Origin: Methanimicrococcus sp034006575
GTDB lineage: Archaea; Halobacteriota; Methanosarcinia; Methanosarcinales; Methanosarcinaceae
Assembly (NCBI GenBank): GCA_034006575.1
Contig: JAVESN010000040.1
Coordinates: 1-15,468, forward strand
DNA: 15,468 nt
Direction: 5' to 3'
Below, one piece after another: positions 1-6,430 of the stretch. The notes under the pieces were generated by a model. It ran no database searches, had not been told where the DNA came from, and saw only the letters and a program-made list of their open reading frames with translations. A program made the position numbers and the translations under genes. The stretch's first letter is position 1; each line of letters opens with the position of its first letter.

Positions 1-74
1 TCTTTTTCAATGGCACTGTCAATATTTCGAATATTTGATTCAACCATTTTTCTTTCTTCGGCCGATAATGCCTT
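1..74 (-). CDS. Possible partial coding frame at window edge
   Basis: On the minus strand, the frame following the TAG at 75-77 stays open to the window edge. It reads KALSAEERKMVESN and then NIRNIDSAIEK, a charged, helix-prone sequence typical of real protein. An ATG at 47 could start a separate gene with a poor purine-rich SD, but the protein-like character already begins upstream of that ATG. This leaves three options: a new gene, the far side of a stop-interrupted gene, or pyrrolysine read-through from the ORF upstream. Only about 24 codons are visible, so no family can be named. Confidence 0.3.
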
Positions 75-368
75 CTAAAAAGACTCGTCGCGGCAGCAAG
101 AATTGAGAGCATAACACCAGGGTTTTGTTTCCCAATTTTTCGGTATATGAAAGCTCCAATCCTTTTTCTGTTCATTCCAAAAATGAACGTCCTGATAATT
201 GCCGATGCAAACCTTTTCTGCTGCTGTCAAATCTTTTCGATTCGTATACGGAATTAAAAATATCGTATATTCTTCAAATGGATCGCATTTCTCGGCAACG
301 ATATTTACATCTGTTTCAATTCTGTTTCCGGCGGTTTTGACGTTTTTTGAATTCTCGCAATTATTCAT
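75..368 (-). CDS. Hypothetical small protein ending in TAG
   Basis: A 97-codon minus-strand frame starting at ATG 368. I do not recognise the family. The product is soluble, with no signal peptide or membrane segment, and is rich in Trp and Cys in its second half (motifs NIVAEKCDPFEEYTIFLIPY near residue 22 and DVHFWNEQKKDWSF near residue 60). It has more amino-acid character than the surrounding low-complexity frames, which argues for a real or recently decayed gene. No good SD precedes the ATG. It ends with TAG at 75-77, a stop not used by any confident gene in this window, and the frame remains protein-like beyond it. It may therefore be truncated by a nonsense mutation or read through. 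It is moderately likely to be coding; function unknown. Confidence 0.4.
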   Translation of the reverse strand: MNNCENSKNVKTAGNRIETDVNIVAEKCDPFEEYTIFLIPYTNRKDLTAAEKVCIGNYQDVHFWNEQKKDWSFHIPKNWETKPWCYALNSCCRDESF

Positions 369-483
369 ACCGTCGGATTTTTTTAAAAGAATTTAGAAAG
401 ATCATTTTTTTAAAAATCGATATGTTTCTCCGTTGTTTTTTCCGGTTCTATATGATTGGATCTGTTTTTTCCCAATCTTTTTC

Positions 484-556
484 TTTGTTTGTTTGCTTGT
501 GTTTGTTTGCTTGTGTTTGTTTGTTTTGTTTTTATTTTGTTTTGTTTTTTGTTTTC
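484..556. repeat. T/G-rich simple repeat with 14-bp period
   Basis: The motif TTTGCTTGTG occurs at 492-501 and again at 506-515, giving a 14-bp period, followed by a decaying TTTGTTTTG run. It looks like slippage-generated simple sequence. Confidence 0.6.
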
Positions 557-764
557 AGTCTTCAATCGTGAAATTCATCATTTTATCGCTCTGTCGTGAT
601 AATAAACGAAACTCCGACAATTCCAAAAAAGCGAAAAACGGAATACTTATCATTTTATCTTTTTTTGATTTTTCATCGTATTCCTTTTGGAATCGGACAG
701 GGCATCCGCGGAAAAACGGGTTCGGGCTGTATTTGAGTAACGATATTGAAAACCCCAAATGCGA

Positions 765-824
765 CCGCTAATTTTCGATTTTTTTTGTGAGCAAAGCGAA
801 CAAAAAATAATCGGAAATTTGCGG
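765..824. repeat. Imperfect long inverted repeat (hairpin)
   Basis: The left arm (765-787, starting CCGCTAATTTTCGATT) pairs with the right arm (801-824, ending ATCGGAAATTTGCGG) with a few mismatches and one bulge. The loop is about 13 nt (TGAGCAAAGCGAA). No gene ends next to it, so it is not obviously a terminator. Confidence 0.5.
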
Positions 825-867
825 ATTCACACTAAAAATATCAAAAAAAAATCACTTTCTGTTTTTT

Positions 868-991
868 AGTTGTTGCCTGCATTTGCTTTTTTGTTTGCCG
901 TTTACTGTTGCGTTTTAGTTGCCGCTTGCTGCTGCTTTTTTAGTTTGCAGTTGCTGCTGCGTTTTTATTTGCCGCTTGCATCTGCATTTTT
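868..991. repeat. Degenerate TTGCNGCTTGCTGCTGC-type repeats
   Basis: Several diverged copies of a unit built from TTGCCGCTTGCTGCTGC followed by a T run occur head to tail (for example near 919-940, 948-968 and 969-991). Unit length is irregular. Confidence 0.45.
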
Positions 992-1001
992 TAAATACGT
1001 C

Positions 1002-1019
1002 CGTTCGCATTCGCGAACG
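1002..1019. repeat. Small perfect palindrome
   Basis: CGTTCGC (1002-1008) and GCGAACG (1013-1019) form a perfect 7-bp inverted repeat around a 4-nt loop (ATTC). It could be an operator-like site or a hairpin; no adjacent gene makes a role clear. Confidence 0.4.
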
Positions 1020-1508
1020 TGTGTCTGAAATCATATGTTTCCCTTTCGGCCTGATTTTTTGCGACATGTTTTCAAAAATAATTCAAAAAATGTCCACTCG
1101 TTTCGTTTTCTTTAAAAAACGAAAACTTCTTTTCGCTGTTTGGTGCGGCGTGATTTTTGTTGAAAGGCAGCGTGTTTTTTATTTTTCAGTTTGTCAGCGT
1201 TTTTTTGTTTTTTTTTAATTGATTTTTTTTCAATGATTTTGATATTTCTGTTTTATTTTCATTTCAAAAATTTCAAATATAAATATGTTCGATTTTTTTG
1301 AATTTGATAATCTTTTAATATTTGTCCATAAATTCTGTAAATGACTGTATTTCTTATAATATCCGCTCCCAAATACAGATGAGACGGCTGTTGTTCGCAA
1401 AAAAGGACAGACGAAAAGCTGAAGAAAGATAAATATTACAAAAGTAACAATAATGGAAATACTTTAATGAAATATTGATAATAAAAGAAAGTTTATAGGA
1501 TGCGGAAT

Positions 1509-2510
1509 ATGAACTCTGAAATAATAATGTATCAAACAGACGATGGTTTGACTAAAATAGAAACGACTTTTGACGGGGATACCGTTTGGTTATCTATCGA
1601 TCAAATGGCGGAATTATTTCAGCGTGACAAATCTACAATCTCTCGTCATATAAAAAACATATTTCGCGAAGGTGAACTGATACGCAATGCAGTTGTTTCA
1701 ATTTTTGCAACAACTGCGGCGGACGGTAAAACATATCAAGTCGATTATTATAATTTGGATGTCATTATTTCTGTCGGATATCGTGTCAAGTCCTTGAGAG
1801 GCACACAATTTAGAATTTGGGCCGGTCATGTTTTAAAAGAATATATGAAAAAGGGATTTGCCATAAATGATGATCTTCTAAAGAACAATGGCGGTGGAAT
1901 TTATTTTGATGAATTATTGGAGCGTATTCGCGATATTCGTTCATCTGAAAAAGTATTCTGGAGAAAGGTCTTAGATATTTATGCGACAAGTGTTGACTAT
2001 GACCCCCGAACAGAAGTGTCTGCTTTGTTTTTTAAAACTGTGCAAAATAAAATGCACTGGGCAGTTCATGGACAAACTGCGGCAGAAAAGGTTTATTACT
2101 CGGCAGATGCAGACAAGCCTTTAATGGGAATGCTTAGCTTTAAAGGGGAACAGCCTAAAAAAGCGGATTCATTCGTCGCAAAAAACTATTGTACAGAGGA
2201 AGAATTATCCGCATTAAACAGCGTCGTTTCTGCTTATCTCGAATTTGCTGAAATGCAAGCAAGAAGAAGAATACCAATGTATATGTCCGATTGGATTGAA
2301 ACATTGGATGGGTTTCTGAAATTATCCAAACATGAAATTCTAACCCATGCCGGCAAGATTCGTAATAAAACAGCTGAACTTAAAGCGAAGGAAGAGTATA
2401 AAAAATATAAAGAGTTGCAATCAAAGAATATTTCCGGGGCGGAAAACGATTATATAAAAGCCTTAGAAGATATGGAAAGGAAGTTACTGGGGGAAGAAGA
2501 CAAAAAGTAA
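1509..2510 (+). CDS. RhuM-family (virulence RhuM-like) protein
   Basis: The protein matches my recollection of the RhuM family (Pfam Virulence_RhuM): an N-terminal YQTDDGLTKIETTFDGDTVW strand region, a helix-turn-helix-like segment (LSIDQMAELFQRDKSTISRH, about residues 29-48), then YYNLDVIISVGYRVKSLRGT and FRIWAGHVLKEYMKKGFAIN, hallmarks of this family and related KilA-N/Bro-type phage proteins. A charged C-terminal helix (about 295-333) is probably coiled coil. Biochemical function is unknown; the family is named for a Salmonella island gene and is scattered on mobile or accessory DNA in bacteria and some archaea. The ATG at 1509 is preferred over 1500 because AGGATG (1497-1502) then acts as SD and family members begin close to here. 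The gene is visibly more AT-ending in codon use than the housekeeping genes nearby, and it lies between low-complexity DNA and a MITE-like element, suggesting acquisition. No partner gene is adjacent. Confidence 0.85.
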   Translation: MNSEIIMYQTDDGLTKIETTFDGDTVWLSIDQMAELFQRDKSTISRHIKNIFREGELIRNAVVSIFATTAADGKTYQVDYYNLDVIISVGYRVKSLRGTQFRIWAGHVLKEYMKKGFAINDDLLKNNGGGIYFDELLERIRDIRSSEKVFWRKVLDIYATSVDYDPRTEVSALFFKTVQNKMHWAVHGQTAAEKVYYSADADKPLMGMLSFKGEQPKKADSFVAKNYCTEEELSALNSVVSAYLEFAEMQARRRIPMYMSDWIETLDGFLKLSKHEILTHAGKIRNKTAELKAKEEYKKYKELQSKNISGAENDYIKALEDMERKLLGEEDKK

Positions 2511-2576
2511 CATCCCTGTTTTCTCTTTCAAAACAAATCATTTCTTTTATATTTCAAAAAGAGCCGCATTCAATGG

Positions 2577-2724
2577 GAAGTGCATAATCTCTGAAAAGCA
2601 ATGAAATCCCTACATTGAATTGAATTTATACAACATAAGAGATAAGTACCCATTTTTAGTATTATTGGGATTGTTGAGATTTGAATTTTATCACACAGGG
2701 CGAAGTGATAAAATTATGCACTTC
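2577..2724. mobile_element. MITE-like element with 12-bp terminal inverted repeats
   Basis: GAAGTGCATAAT (2577-2588) is perfectly inverted as ATTATGCACTTC (2713-2724), bounding 148 bp with no ORF. Just inside the right end is a second perfect inverted repeat, AATTTTATCAC (2684-2694) and GTGATAAAATT (2705-2715), around a 10-nt loop. Terminal repeats plus subterminal structure suggest a miniature or internally deleted insertion sequence. I see no convincing target-site duplication in the flanks and no transposase here, so mobility is inferred only from the ends. It sits between the 3' ends of the convergent RhuM and atwA genes. Confidence 0.5.
2684..2715. repeat. Perfect 11-bp stem hairpin
   Basis: Arms AATTTTATCAC and GTGATAAAATT flank the loop ACAGGGCGAA. 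It lies inside the MITE-like element and overlaps its right terminal repeat by 3 bp. Confidence 0.55.
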
Positions 2725-2739
2725 TTGATTGAAGATAGA

Positions 2740-2798
2740 AAATAAAAACAAAAAAAACAAAAACAAAAAAAAAGAAAATTAATCCGAAATTAATTTTC
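2740..2798 (-). terminator. atwA terminator overlapping its stop codon
   Basis: A perfect 10-bp stem (GAAAATTAAT at 2774-2783 with ATTAATTTTC at 2789-2798, 5-nt loop) includes the TAA of atwA (2790-2792). On the minus strand it is followed by a long T-rich run with interspersed G (2740-2773). Poly-T tracts are the known archaeal termination signal; the stem may stabilise the 3' end. Confidence 0.65.
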
Positions 2799-4541
2799 AA
2801 TATTAAAATCCAAATATCTGGCATTGCTTTTTTCAATGAATTTGGAACAAACGTCATCCGGATTGCCGTCCATGACAATGGCGCCTTTGTCAATCCAAAT
2901 CGCGCGGTGGGACGTCTCTTTGACGAAATCCATGTGGTGGCTGACCATAATGATGGTCGTTTTGAATTCTTTGTTGATGCGTTTTAAGGCGTTTGTCACG
3001 TCGCGAAGAGTGACGGGGTCTAAATCGCCAAACGGCTCGTCTAAGAACAGGTAATCCGGGGTCGTGACCAAGCTGAGCGCGATGAATGCGCGAACATGTT
3101 CACCGCCGCTGATAGCGTCCGGGTTTTGGTCTAAGATTTCAAGCGGCAAATCCAACGCTTTGAAAATCGGCTCGGCGTATTCGTCGACATCCGAAGAAGG
3201 AAAAACCGGGAAAAGACGGGAAAAGATATCATCGGGGAGGCCGAGTTCGCCCATAATCGTGTCTTTGTCCTCCGTCGTCATATCCGGCAGACGATAAATG
3301 ATATCCAAAACCTGAGGCGGAATGCCGAGTTCGACGGCACGCTCTTTGGCGGCGTCAACCGCGTATCTCGTTTTCATGCTTAAGCGGAAACGGATTTGAT
3401 CGCGAACGGTGGAGTTGACCGACATGGAAAATTCCTGATTCATAATGCTGATGACGCTGCGCAAATAAATGCGATTTTCATTGTAGGTGCTGATGTCAAT
3501 CCATTGTTCTTTGTTGTCGGAGCCGGGGGAATGAGAGCCGGTTTCATGCTCTCGATAAAGAATATCAATCGAGCCGGTCGTGACCGGAACCATCCCTTCT
3601 AAAAGTTTCATGAGGGTGGTTTTTCCGGAACCGGAGCTGCCGACAAAAGTCGTGATTTGGTTTTCGTAAAGATCAAAATTCAAATCTTGAATGTTGAGAA
3701 CTTCTCCGACGCGAATTAAACTGTAGCGTTTGGAAACGTCGTTGACGCGAATACACGGGTTGCGCTCAAAAACTTCAGAAAGCGGCTCTTTGGGTTTCAT
3801 TTCTTTTAAGAAATGTTTTAAAACGGTTTGGGGATCGCCTTCCATTGCGGTTTTGCCGTTTTCCAAGAATAAAACGCGGTCGGCGATATAAGCGTGAACT
3901 TCGGGGAGATGGGAAACCACCAAAATCGGAATTCCCAGATTTTCTTTTAATTCCAAAATGACGTCTAAAATTTCCTGCTTGGTATCCGGACCCGTCATCG
4001 TCACCGGCTCGTCCAGCAATAGGAATTTCGGGCGCGCCGCGATTTGGCGTGCCAAAACCAAGCGCTGCTTTTCCCCGCCGCTGAGCTGGTCCGTTGAATG
4101 AAGCGCTTTGTCTTCCAAATGAACCATTTTTAAAATAGTCATGGATTCGTCATATAAGTCTTGATAAGAATAGTGATCGGGAAGCGGCAAGGCTTCCGTT
4201 CCGACCAAATGGAAATTTAAGCGGCGAATAATATTTTCAATCGCGGGGCCGCCCCAAAGACCGAAATTTCGCTGAAGGTGAATCGCCGTTGAACCGCGAA
4301 GTATTTTTTCCCCTTCGCGCCCGGAATCCGGACGAATCACAACACCGTCCATTTCAATTTCGCCGGAATCAAAAGGCTCGACGCCGCGCAATATTTTAAG
4401 AAGCGTGGTTTTTCCGGCTCCGCTTTTCCCGGTAATTCCGACAATTTCGGCTTTAGAGACTTCAAAAGACAAATCATCAAGAACACGTTTTTGACCGTGA
4501 GCCGTTGCGTATTCTTTAACAAGGCGAGAAACTTTCAGCAC
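2790..4541 (-). CDS. atwA: Methyl-coenzyme M reductase system component A2 (tandem ABC ATPase)
   Basis: A soluble 583-residue protein with two ABC ATPase domains and no membrane segment. Domain 1 has Walker A GKSGAGKTT (38-46), signature LSGGEKQ (153-159) and Walker B FLLLDEP (173-179). Domain 2 has Walker A GSSGSGKTT (301-309), a modified signature ISGGEHVRA (477-485) and Walker B YLFLDEP (497-503). Each domain carries a long insert between Walker A and signature, especially domain 2 (about 167 residues), as in component A2 of methanogens. A2 is the ATP-binding partner in reductive activation of methyl-coenzyme M reductase (F430 nickel to Ni(I)), in the cytoplasm. Start is GTG 4541, with a strong SD (GGAGG, 4550-4554) 8 nt upstream. 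It lies downstream of rpl40e-GGGPS on the same strand but 303 nt away, behind a repeat-rich spacer that may hold its own promoter. An ordinary transport ATPase is less likely, because there is no permease and the domains are fused. Confidence 0.87.
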   Translation of the reverse strand: MLKVSRLVKEYATAHGQKRVLDDLSFEVSKAEIVGITGKSGAGKTTLLKILRGVEPFDSGEIEMDGVVIRPDSGREGEKILRGSTAIHLQRNFGLWGGPAIENIIRRLNFHLVGTEALPLPDHYSYQDLYDESMTILKMVHLEDKALHSTDQLSGGEKQRLVLARQIAARPKFLLLDEPVTMTGPDTKQEILDVILELKENLGIPILVVSHLPEVHAYIADRVLFLENGKTAMEGDPQTVLKHFLKEMKPKEPLSEVFERNPCIRVNDVSKRYSLIRVGEVLNIQDLNFDLYENQITTFVGSSGSGKTTLMKLLEGMVPVTTGSIDILYREHETGSHSPGSDNKEQWIDISTYNENRIYLRSVISIMNQEFSMSVNSTVRDQIRFRLSMKTRYAVDAAKERAVELGIPPQVLDIIYRLPDMTTEDKDTIMGELGLPDDIFSRLFPVFPSSDVDEYAEPIFKALDLPLEILDQNPDAISGGEHVRAFIALSLVTTPDYLFLDEPFGDLDPVTLRDVTNALKRINKEFKTTIIMVSHHMDFVKETSHRAIWIDKGAIVMDGNPDDVCSKFIEKSNARYLDFNIEN

Positions 4542-4659
4542 ACTTTAATCCTCCAAAAAGGGAAATGAAATTTAAAAGGAAATGAAATGCCGTTAAAACG
4601 GCGTGAATAAAAAATCGAAACGATTATCAAAACAGTTTTGGATCGATTTAATTTGTTTA

Positions 4660-4668
4660 ACTTTTATA
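4660..4668 (-). promoter_or_regulatory. Candidate TATA box for atwA
   Basis: Read on the minus strand the segment is CATATAAAAG-like, matching the archaeal TATA consensus. Transcription would start about 25 nt downstream (near 4635), leaving a leader of roughly 95 nt before GTG 4541. It lies on the atwA side of the 18-bp repeats, so they would sit upstream of the promoter. No clear BRE was read. Confidence 0.3.
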
Positions 4669-4718
4669 TGTTTAATTTGTTAATCGGTTTAAAATGTTAA
4701 TCGGCTAAAGATGATTAT

Positions 4719-4799
4719 AAGACGTTTAACCGATTTGATCGATTTAAGACGTTTAACCGATTTAAGACGTTTAACCGATTTAAGACGTTTAACCGATTT
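4719..4799. repeat. 18-bp tandem repeat, four copies
   Basis: The unit AAGACGTTTAACCGATTT occurs at 4719-4736, then (after a 9-bp insert GATCGATTT) at 4746-4763, 4764-4781 and 4782-4799, all identical. The half motif AACCGATT is found inverted just upstream (AATCGGTTT, about 4683-4691). Identical, evenly spaced copies could be regulator-binding sites or a slippage array; 18 bp is short of two helical turns. Confidence 0.9.
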
Positions 4800-4844
4800 A
4801 AGAAATTAAGCGGCTAACCGGCTTAATCCGTTTATTTGTTAATC

Positions 4845-5600
4845 TTAACTTTTTTTGCCCATTTTCGCGCCCGTGACGATTTCCGCCGTTAGGGCTTTAA
4901 CGTCGTCCGCTTTTTCGATGGCCGTTCCGGTAACGATGATATCGGCGCCGGCTTTTGCGCAAATCGCGGCCGCCTTGCCGTCTCGGATACCGCCGCCGAC
5001 GATTAAAACGCTGTCTTTTAAAACGTGTTTGACCGTTCCGATCATTTCGGGGGGAAGCGGAGAGTCCGCGCCGGAGCCGGCTTCAAGATAGGTGTAGCGC
5101 ATGCCGTAATATTTTCCCGTCAAGGCGTATGCCGCCGCAAGTTCGGGTTTTTTTCGCGGGAGAAGTTTGGCGTCTCCGACCCAGCCGACGGTTCCTCCGG
5201 GCTCGCACACGAGATAAGCCATCGGAATGGATTCCATGCCGGTTTTATAAAGCGTTAAGGCGCCGAGCATTTGATTGCCGACGATATAATGCGGATCGCG
5301 AGAGTTTAAAAGACTCATGAACAAAACGCAATCCGCGTTGAGCGTAAATCCGGAGGTGCTGCCCGGAAAAAGAATGATAGGGACGGAGACACTCTCTTTG
5401 ATCATTTTGGCAGTGATGTCCAAAAGCTGGCCGCCGGCATCCGTTGAGCCGCCGAGCATAATCGCGTTTGTACCGCCCGCAACAGCTTCCGTTGCCAAGC
5501 GAACTGCCTCTTCGGGTTTTTGAGATGCGGGATCGATTAATGTGACGTGAGCGACACCTTCTTTCTCAATGATTTCCGAGAGATACTCTTCCACTGTCAT
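4845..5600 (-). CDS. Geranylgeranylglyceryl phosphate synthase (GGGPS)
   Basis: This 251-residue TIM-barrel prenyltransferase joins geranylgeranyl diphosphate to sn-glycerol-1-phosphate, the first committed step of archaeal ether-lipid synthesis, at the cytoplasmic face of the membrane. Visible PcrB/GGGPS motifs are HVTLIDPASQK (18-28), GGTNAIMLGGS (42-52), SLLNSRDPHYIVGNQ (96-110), the substrate-binding YLEAGSGAD (171-179), VGGGIRDG (201-208) and the phosphate-binding TGTAIE (224-229). Length is normal for the family. ATG 5600 is preceded by GGGAGCGTGATCC, an extended SD embedded in the last codons and stop of rpl40e, 7 nt upstream. The two genes are therefore almost certainly co-transcribed and probably translationally coupled. 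The bacterial homologue PcrB is much less likely given the archaeal context. Confidence 0.93.
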   Translation of the reverse strand: MTVEEYLSEIIEKEGVAHVTLIDPASQKPEEAVRLATEAVAGGTNAIMLGGSTDAGGQLLDITAKMIKESVSVPIILFPGSTSGFTLNADCVLFMSLLNSRDPHYIVGNQMLGALTLYKTGMESIPMAYLVCEPGGTVGWVGDAKLLPRKKPELAAAYALTGKYYGMRYTYLEAGSGADSPLPPEMIGTVKHVLKDSVLIVGGGIRDGKAAAICAKAGADIIVTGTAIEKADDVKALTAEIVTGAKMGKKS

Positions 5601-5607
5601 TACAGGA

Positions 5608-5757
5608 TCACGCTCCCTTCGTGTCCTTTGCTTTTAATCTGAGGTTCGGATAGTTACATTTTCTGCAGCGTGTCGCGCGAATGGAATTGCGCGCATTGCA
5701 TTTCATACAGATTTTCTTTTTCAATAAACGTTCGTCTGCTTCCGGAAATTTTCCCAT
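5608..5757 (-). CDS. rpl40e: 50S ribosomal protein L40e
   Basis: A short 49-codon gene, easily missed by length cut-offs. The protein starts MGKFPEADERLLKKKICMKC and has a zinc-ribbon: Cys17-x2-Cys20 and Cys31-x2-Cys34 (CMKCNARNSIRATRCRKC), ending in a basic tail to GA. This is the archaeal L40e pattern, a small large-subunit protein homologous to the tail of eukaryotic ubiquitin-L40 fusions. ATG 5757 has SD AGGTGA (5764-5769) with 6-nt spacing. It ends in TGA (5608-5610), 7 nt before the GGGPS start, forming a two-gene operon. A longer overlapping frame here (5654-5836) is a shadow in another reading frame. Confidence 0.95.
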   Translation of the reverse strand: MGKFPEADERLLKKKICMKCNARNSIRATRCRKCNYPNLRLKAKDTKGA

Positions 5758-6070
5758 AATAATTCACCTGAATGTCAATAAATATAAAATAATGAATAAA
5801 AGTTAATAAGCGCAACTGAAAAACGTAAAAACGCATTCATAAAATATCAATTAACTTATAGTTCAAAGGAATGATAACTATTACTTAATACATATAAGAG
5901 TTTTGGATATTTTGATTTTGTGCCAAACATCAAATTCATATTTAAACCTCTCTCTCATCAGATATGAAATGAAAAAAATAAAGATATTCGTTGAAACAGA
6001 AAAAGAATGCGATTGATTCCGAGTATAACATAAATGAAAAGTGTGGGCTCTTTTTGATTTTATTGAATAA

Positions 6071-6118
6071 TTTATTTGTTTATTAATCCATTTATTAATT
6101 CGTTTATTTATTCATTTT
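6071..6118. repeat. Degenerate 12-bp T-rich repeats
   Basis: Four diverged units of the type TTTATTAATTCG follow one another. Low complexity; probably slippage. Confidence 0.45.
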
Positions 6119-6325
6119 TCATTTTAATGCGACTCTTTGAAACACATTAAATTTATATCTGTTTTAAACATCTGAATTGTTTTCTTATTGTAAATGTTTT
6201 TTTGTAAATATATAACGATAAAAATTACAGACGGCAAGTTTAATAAAACTGAAAAACCGATTGAAATAATATTCTCTCATTAAAAATTGAAAACACGATT
6301 GACAAAAAATAAAATTAAGATTTAA

Positions 6326-6366
6326 ATTAAAATCAAATTAAAATCAAATTAAAATCAAATTAAAAT
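6326..6366. repeat. 11-bp tandem repeat, 3.7 copies
   Basis: ATTAAAATCAA occurs at 6326-6336, 6337-6347 and 6348-6358, plus a partial copy at 6359-6366. The array ends 8 bp before the purB TATA box, so the A-tracts, phased at about one helical turn, might bend upstream promoter DNA. Confidence 0.85.
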
Positions 6367-6373
6367 AATACGA

Positions 6374-6383
6374 TTTTATAAAA
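6374..6383 (+). promoter_or_regulatory. purB TATA box
   Basis: TTTTATAAAA is a good archaeal TATA box. Transcription should begin near 6405, leaving a leader of about 25 nt that includes the SD CGGAG (6419-6423), 7 nt before ATG 6431. Confidence 0.55.
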
Positions 6384-6430
6384 ATTAAATATCATAAAGT
6401 CGAAATATTCATGATAACCGGAGTTAAAAA

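Larger units (their letters stand above)
369..1499. other. Long AT-rich, low-complexity intergenic region
   Basis: About 1.1 kb with no supportable gene. It contains T/G-rich simple sequence (about 484-556), an imperfect hairpin (765-824), a degenerate TTGCCGCTTGCTGCTGC-type repeat (about 868-991) and a small perfect palindrome (1002-1019). ORFs here are biased in composition (Phe/Cys/Leu runs from T-rich DNA) and lack SD sites. The last 220 bp are AT-rich and should include the promoter of the downstream RhuM gene; AAATATAAATATG near 1276-1288 is one TATA-like candidate, not a firm call. Confidence 0.6.
4542..4844. other. Repeat-rich spacer upstream of atwA
   Basis: A 303-bp gene-free stretch. 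From the atwA side it holds the SD (4550-4554), a duplicated GGAAATGAAAT motif, a small hairpin GCCGTT/AACGGC (4589-4602), a TATA-like ATATAAAAG on the minus strand near 4660-4668, two GTTAATCGG motifs, the 18-bp repeat array (4719-4799), and CGGCTAACCGGCTTAATCCG near the end of the GGGPS gene. Confidence 0.6.
5758..6430. other. Divergent AT-rich region between rpl40e and purB
   Basis: About 670 bp without a gene. It holds the rpl40e SD (5764-5769) and candidate TATA boxes on the minus strand (ATTTTATATT at about 5781-5790, GATATTTTAT at about 5839-5848). Farther along are a degenerate 12-bp TTTATTAATTCG-like repeat (6071-6118), an 11-bp repeat array (6326-6366) and the purB promoter and SD. 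The second TATA candidate fits better for rpl40e because the nearer one would put the transcript start inside the SD. Confidence 0.5.

Noticed and set aside
555..758. Minus-strand 67-codon frame
   Set aside because: TTG start without SD in low-complexity DNA; looks slightly protein-like but nothing recognisable supports it.
433..771. Plus-strand 112-codon frame
   Set aside because: Composition is dominated by Phe/Cys/Leu/Val from T-rich simple repeats; no SD and no family resemblance.
919..1218. Plus-strand 99-codon frame
   Set aside because: Lies over degenerate repeats and hairpins; residues reflect the repeat composition, no SD.
4719..4799. CRISPR array
   Set aside because: The 18-bp units are directly contiguous with no unique spacers and no cas genes are present.
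5654..5836. Minus-strand 60-codon frame
   Set aside because: It overlaps rpl40e in another frame; the L40e frame has the zinc-ribbon cysteines and the good SD.
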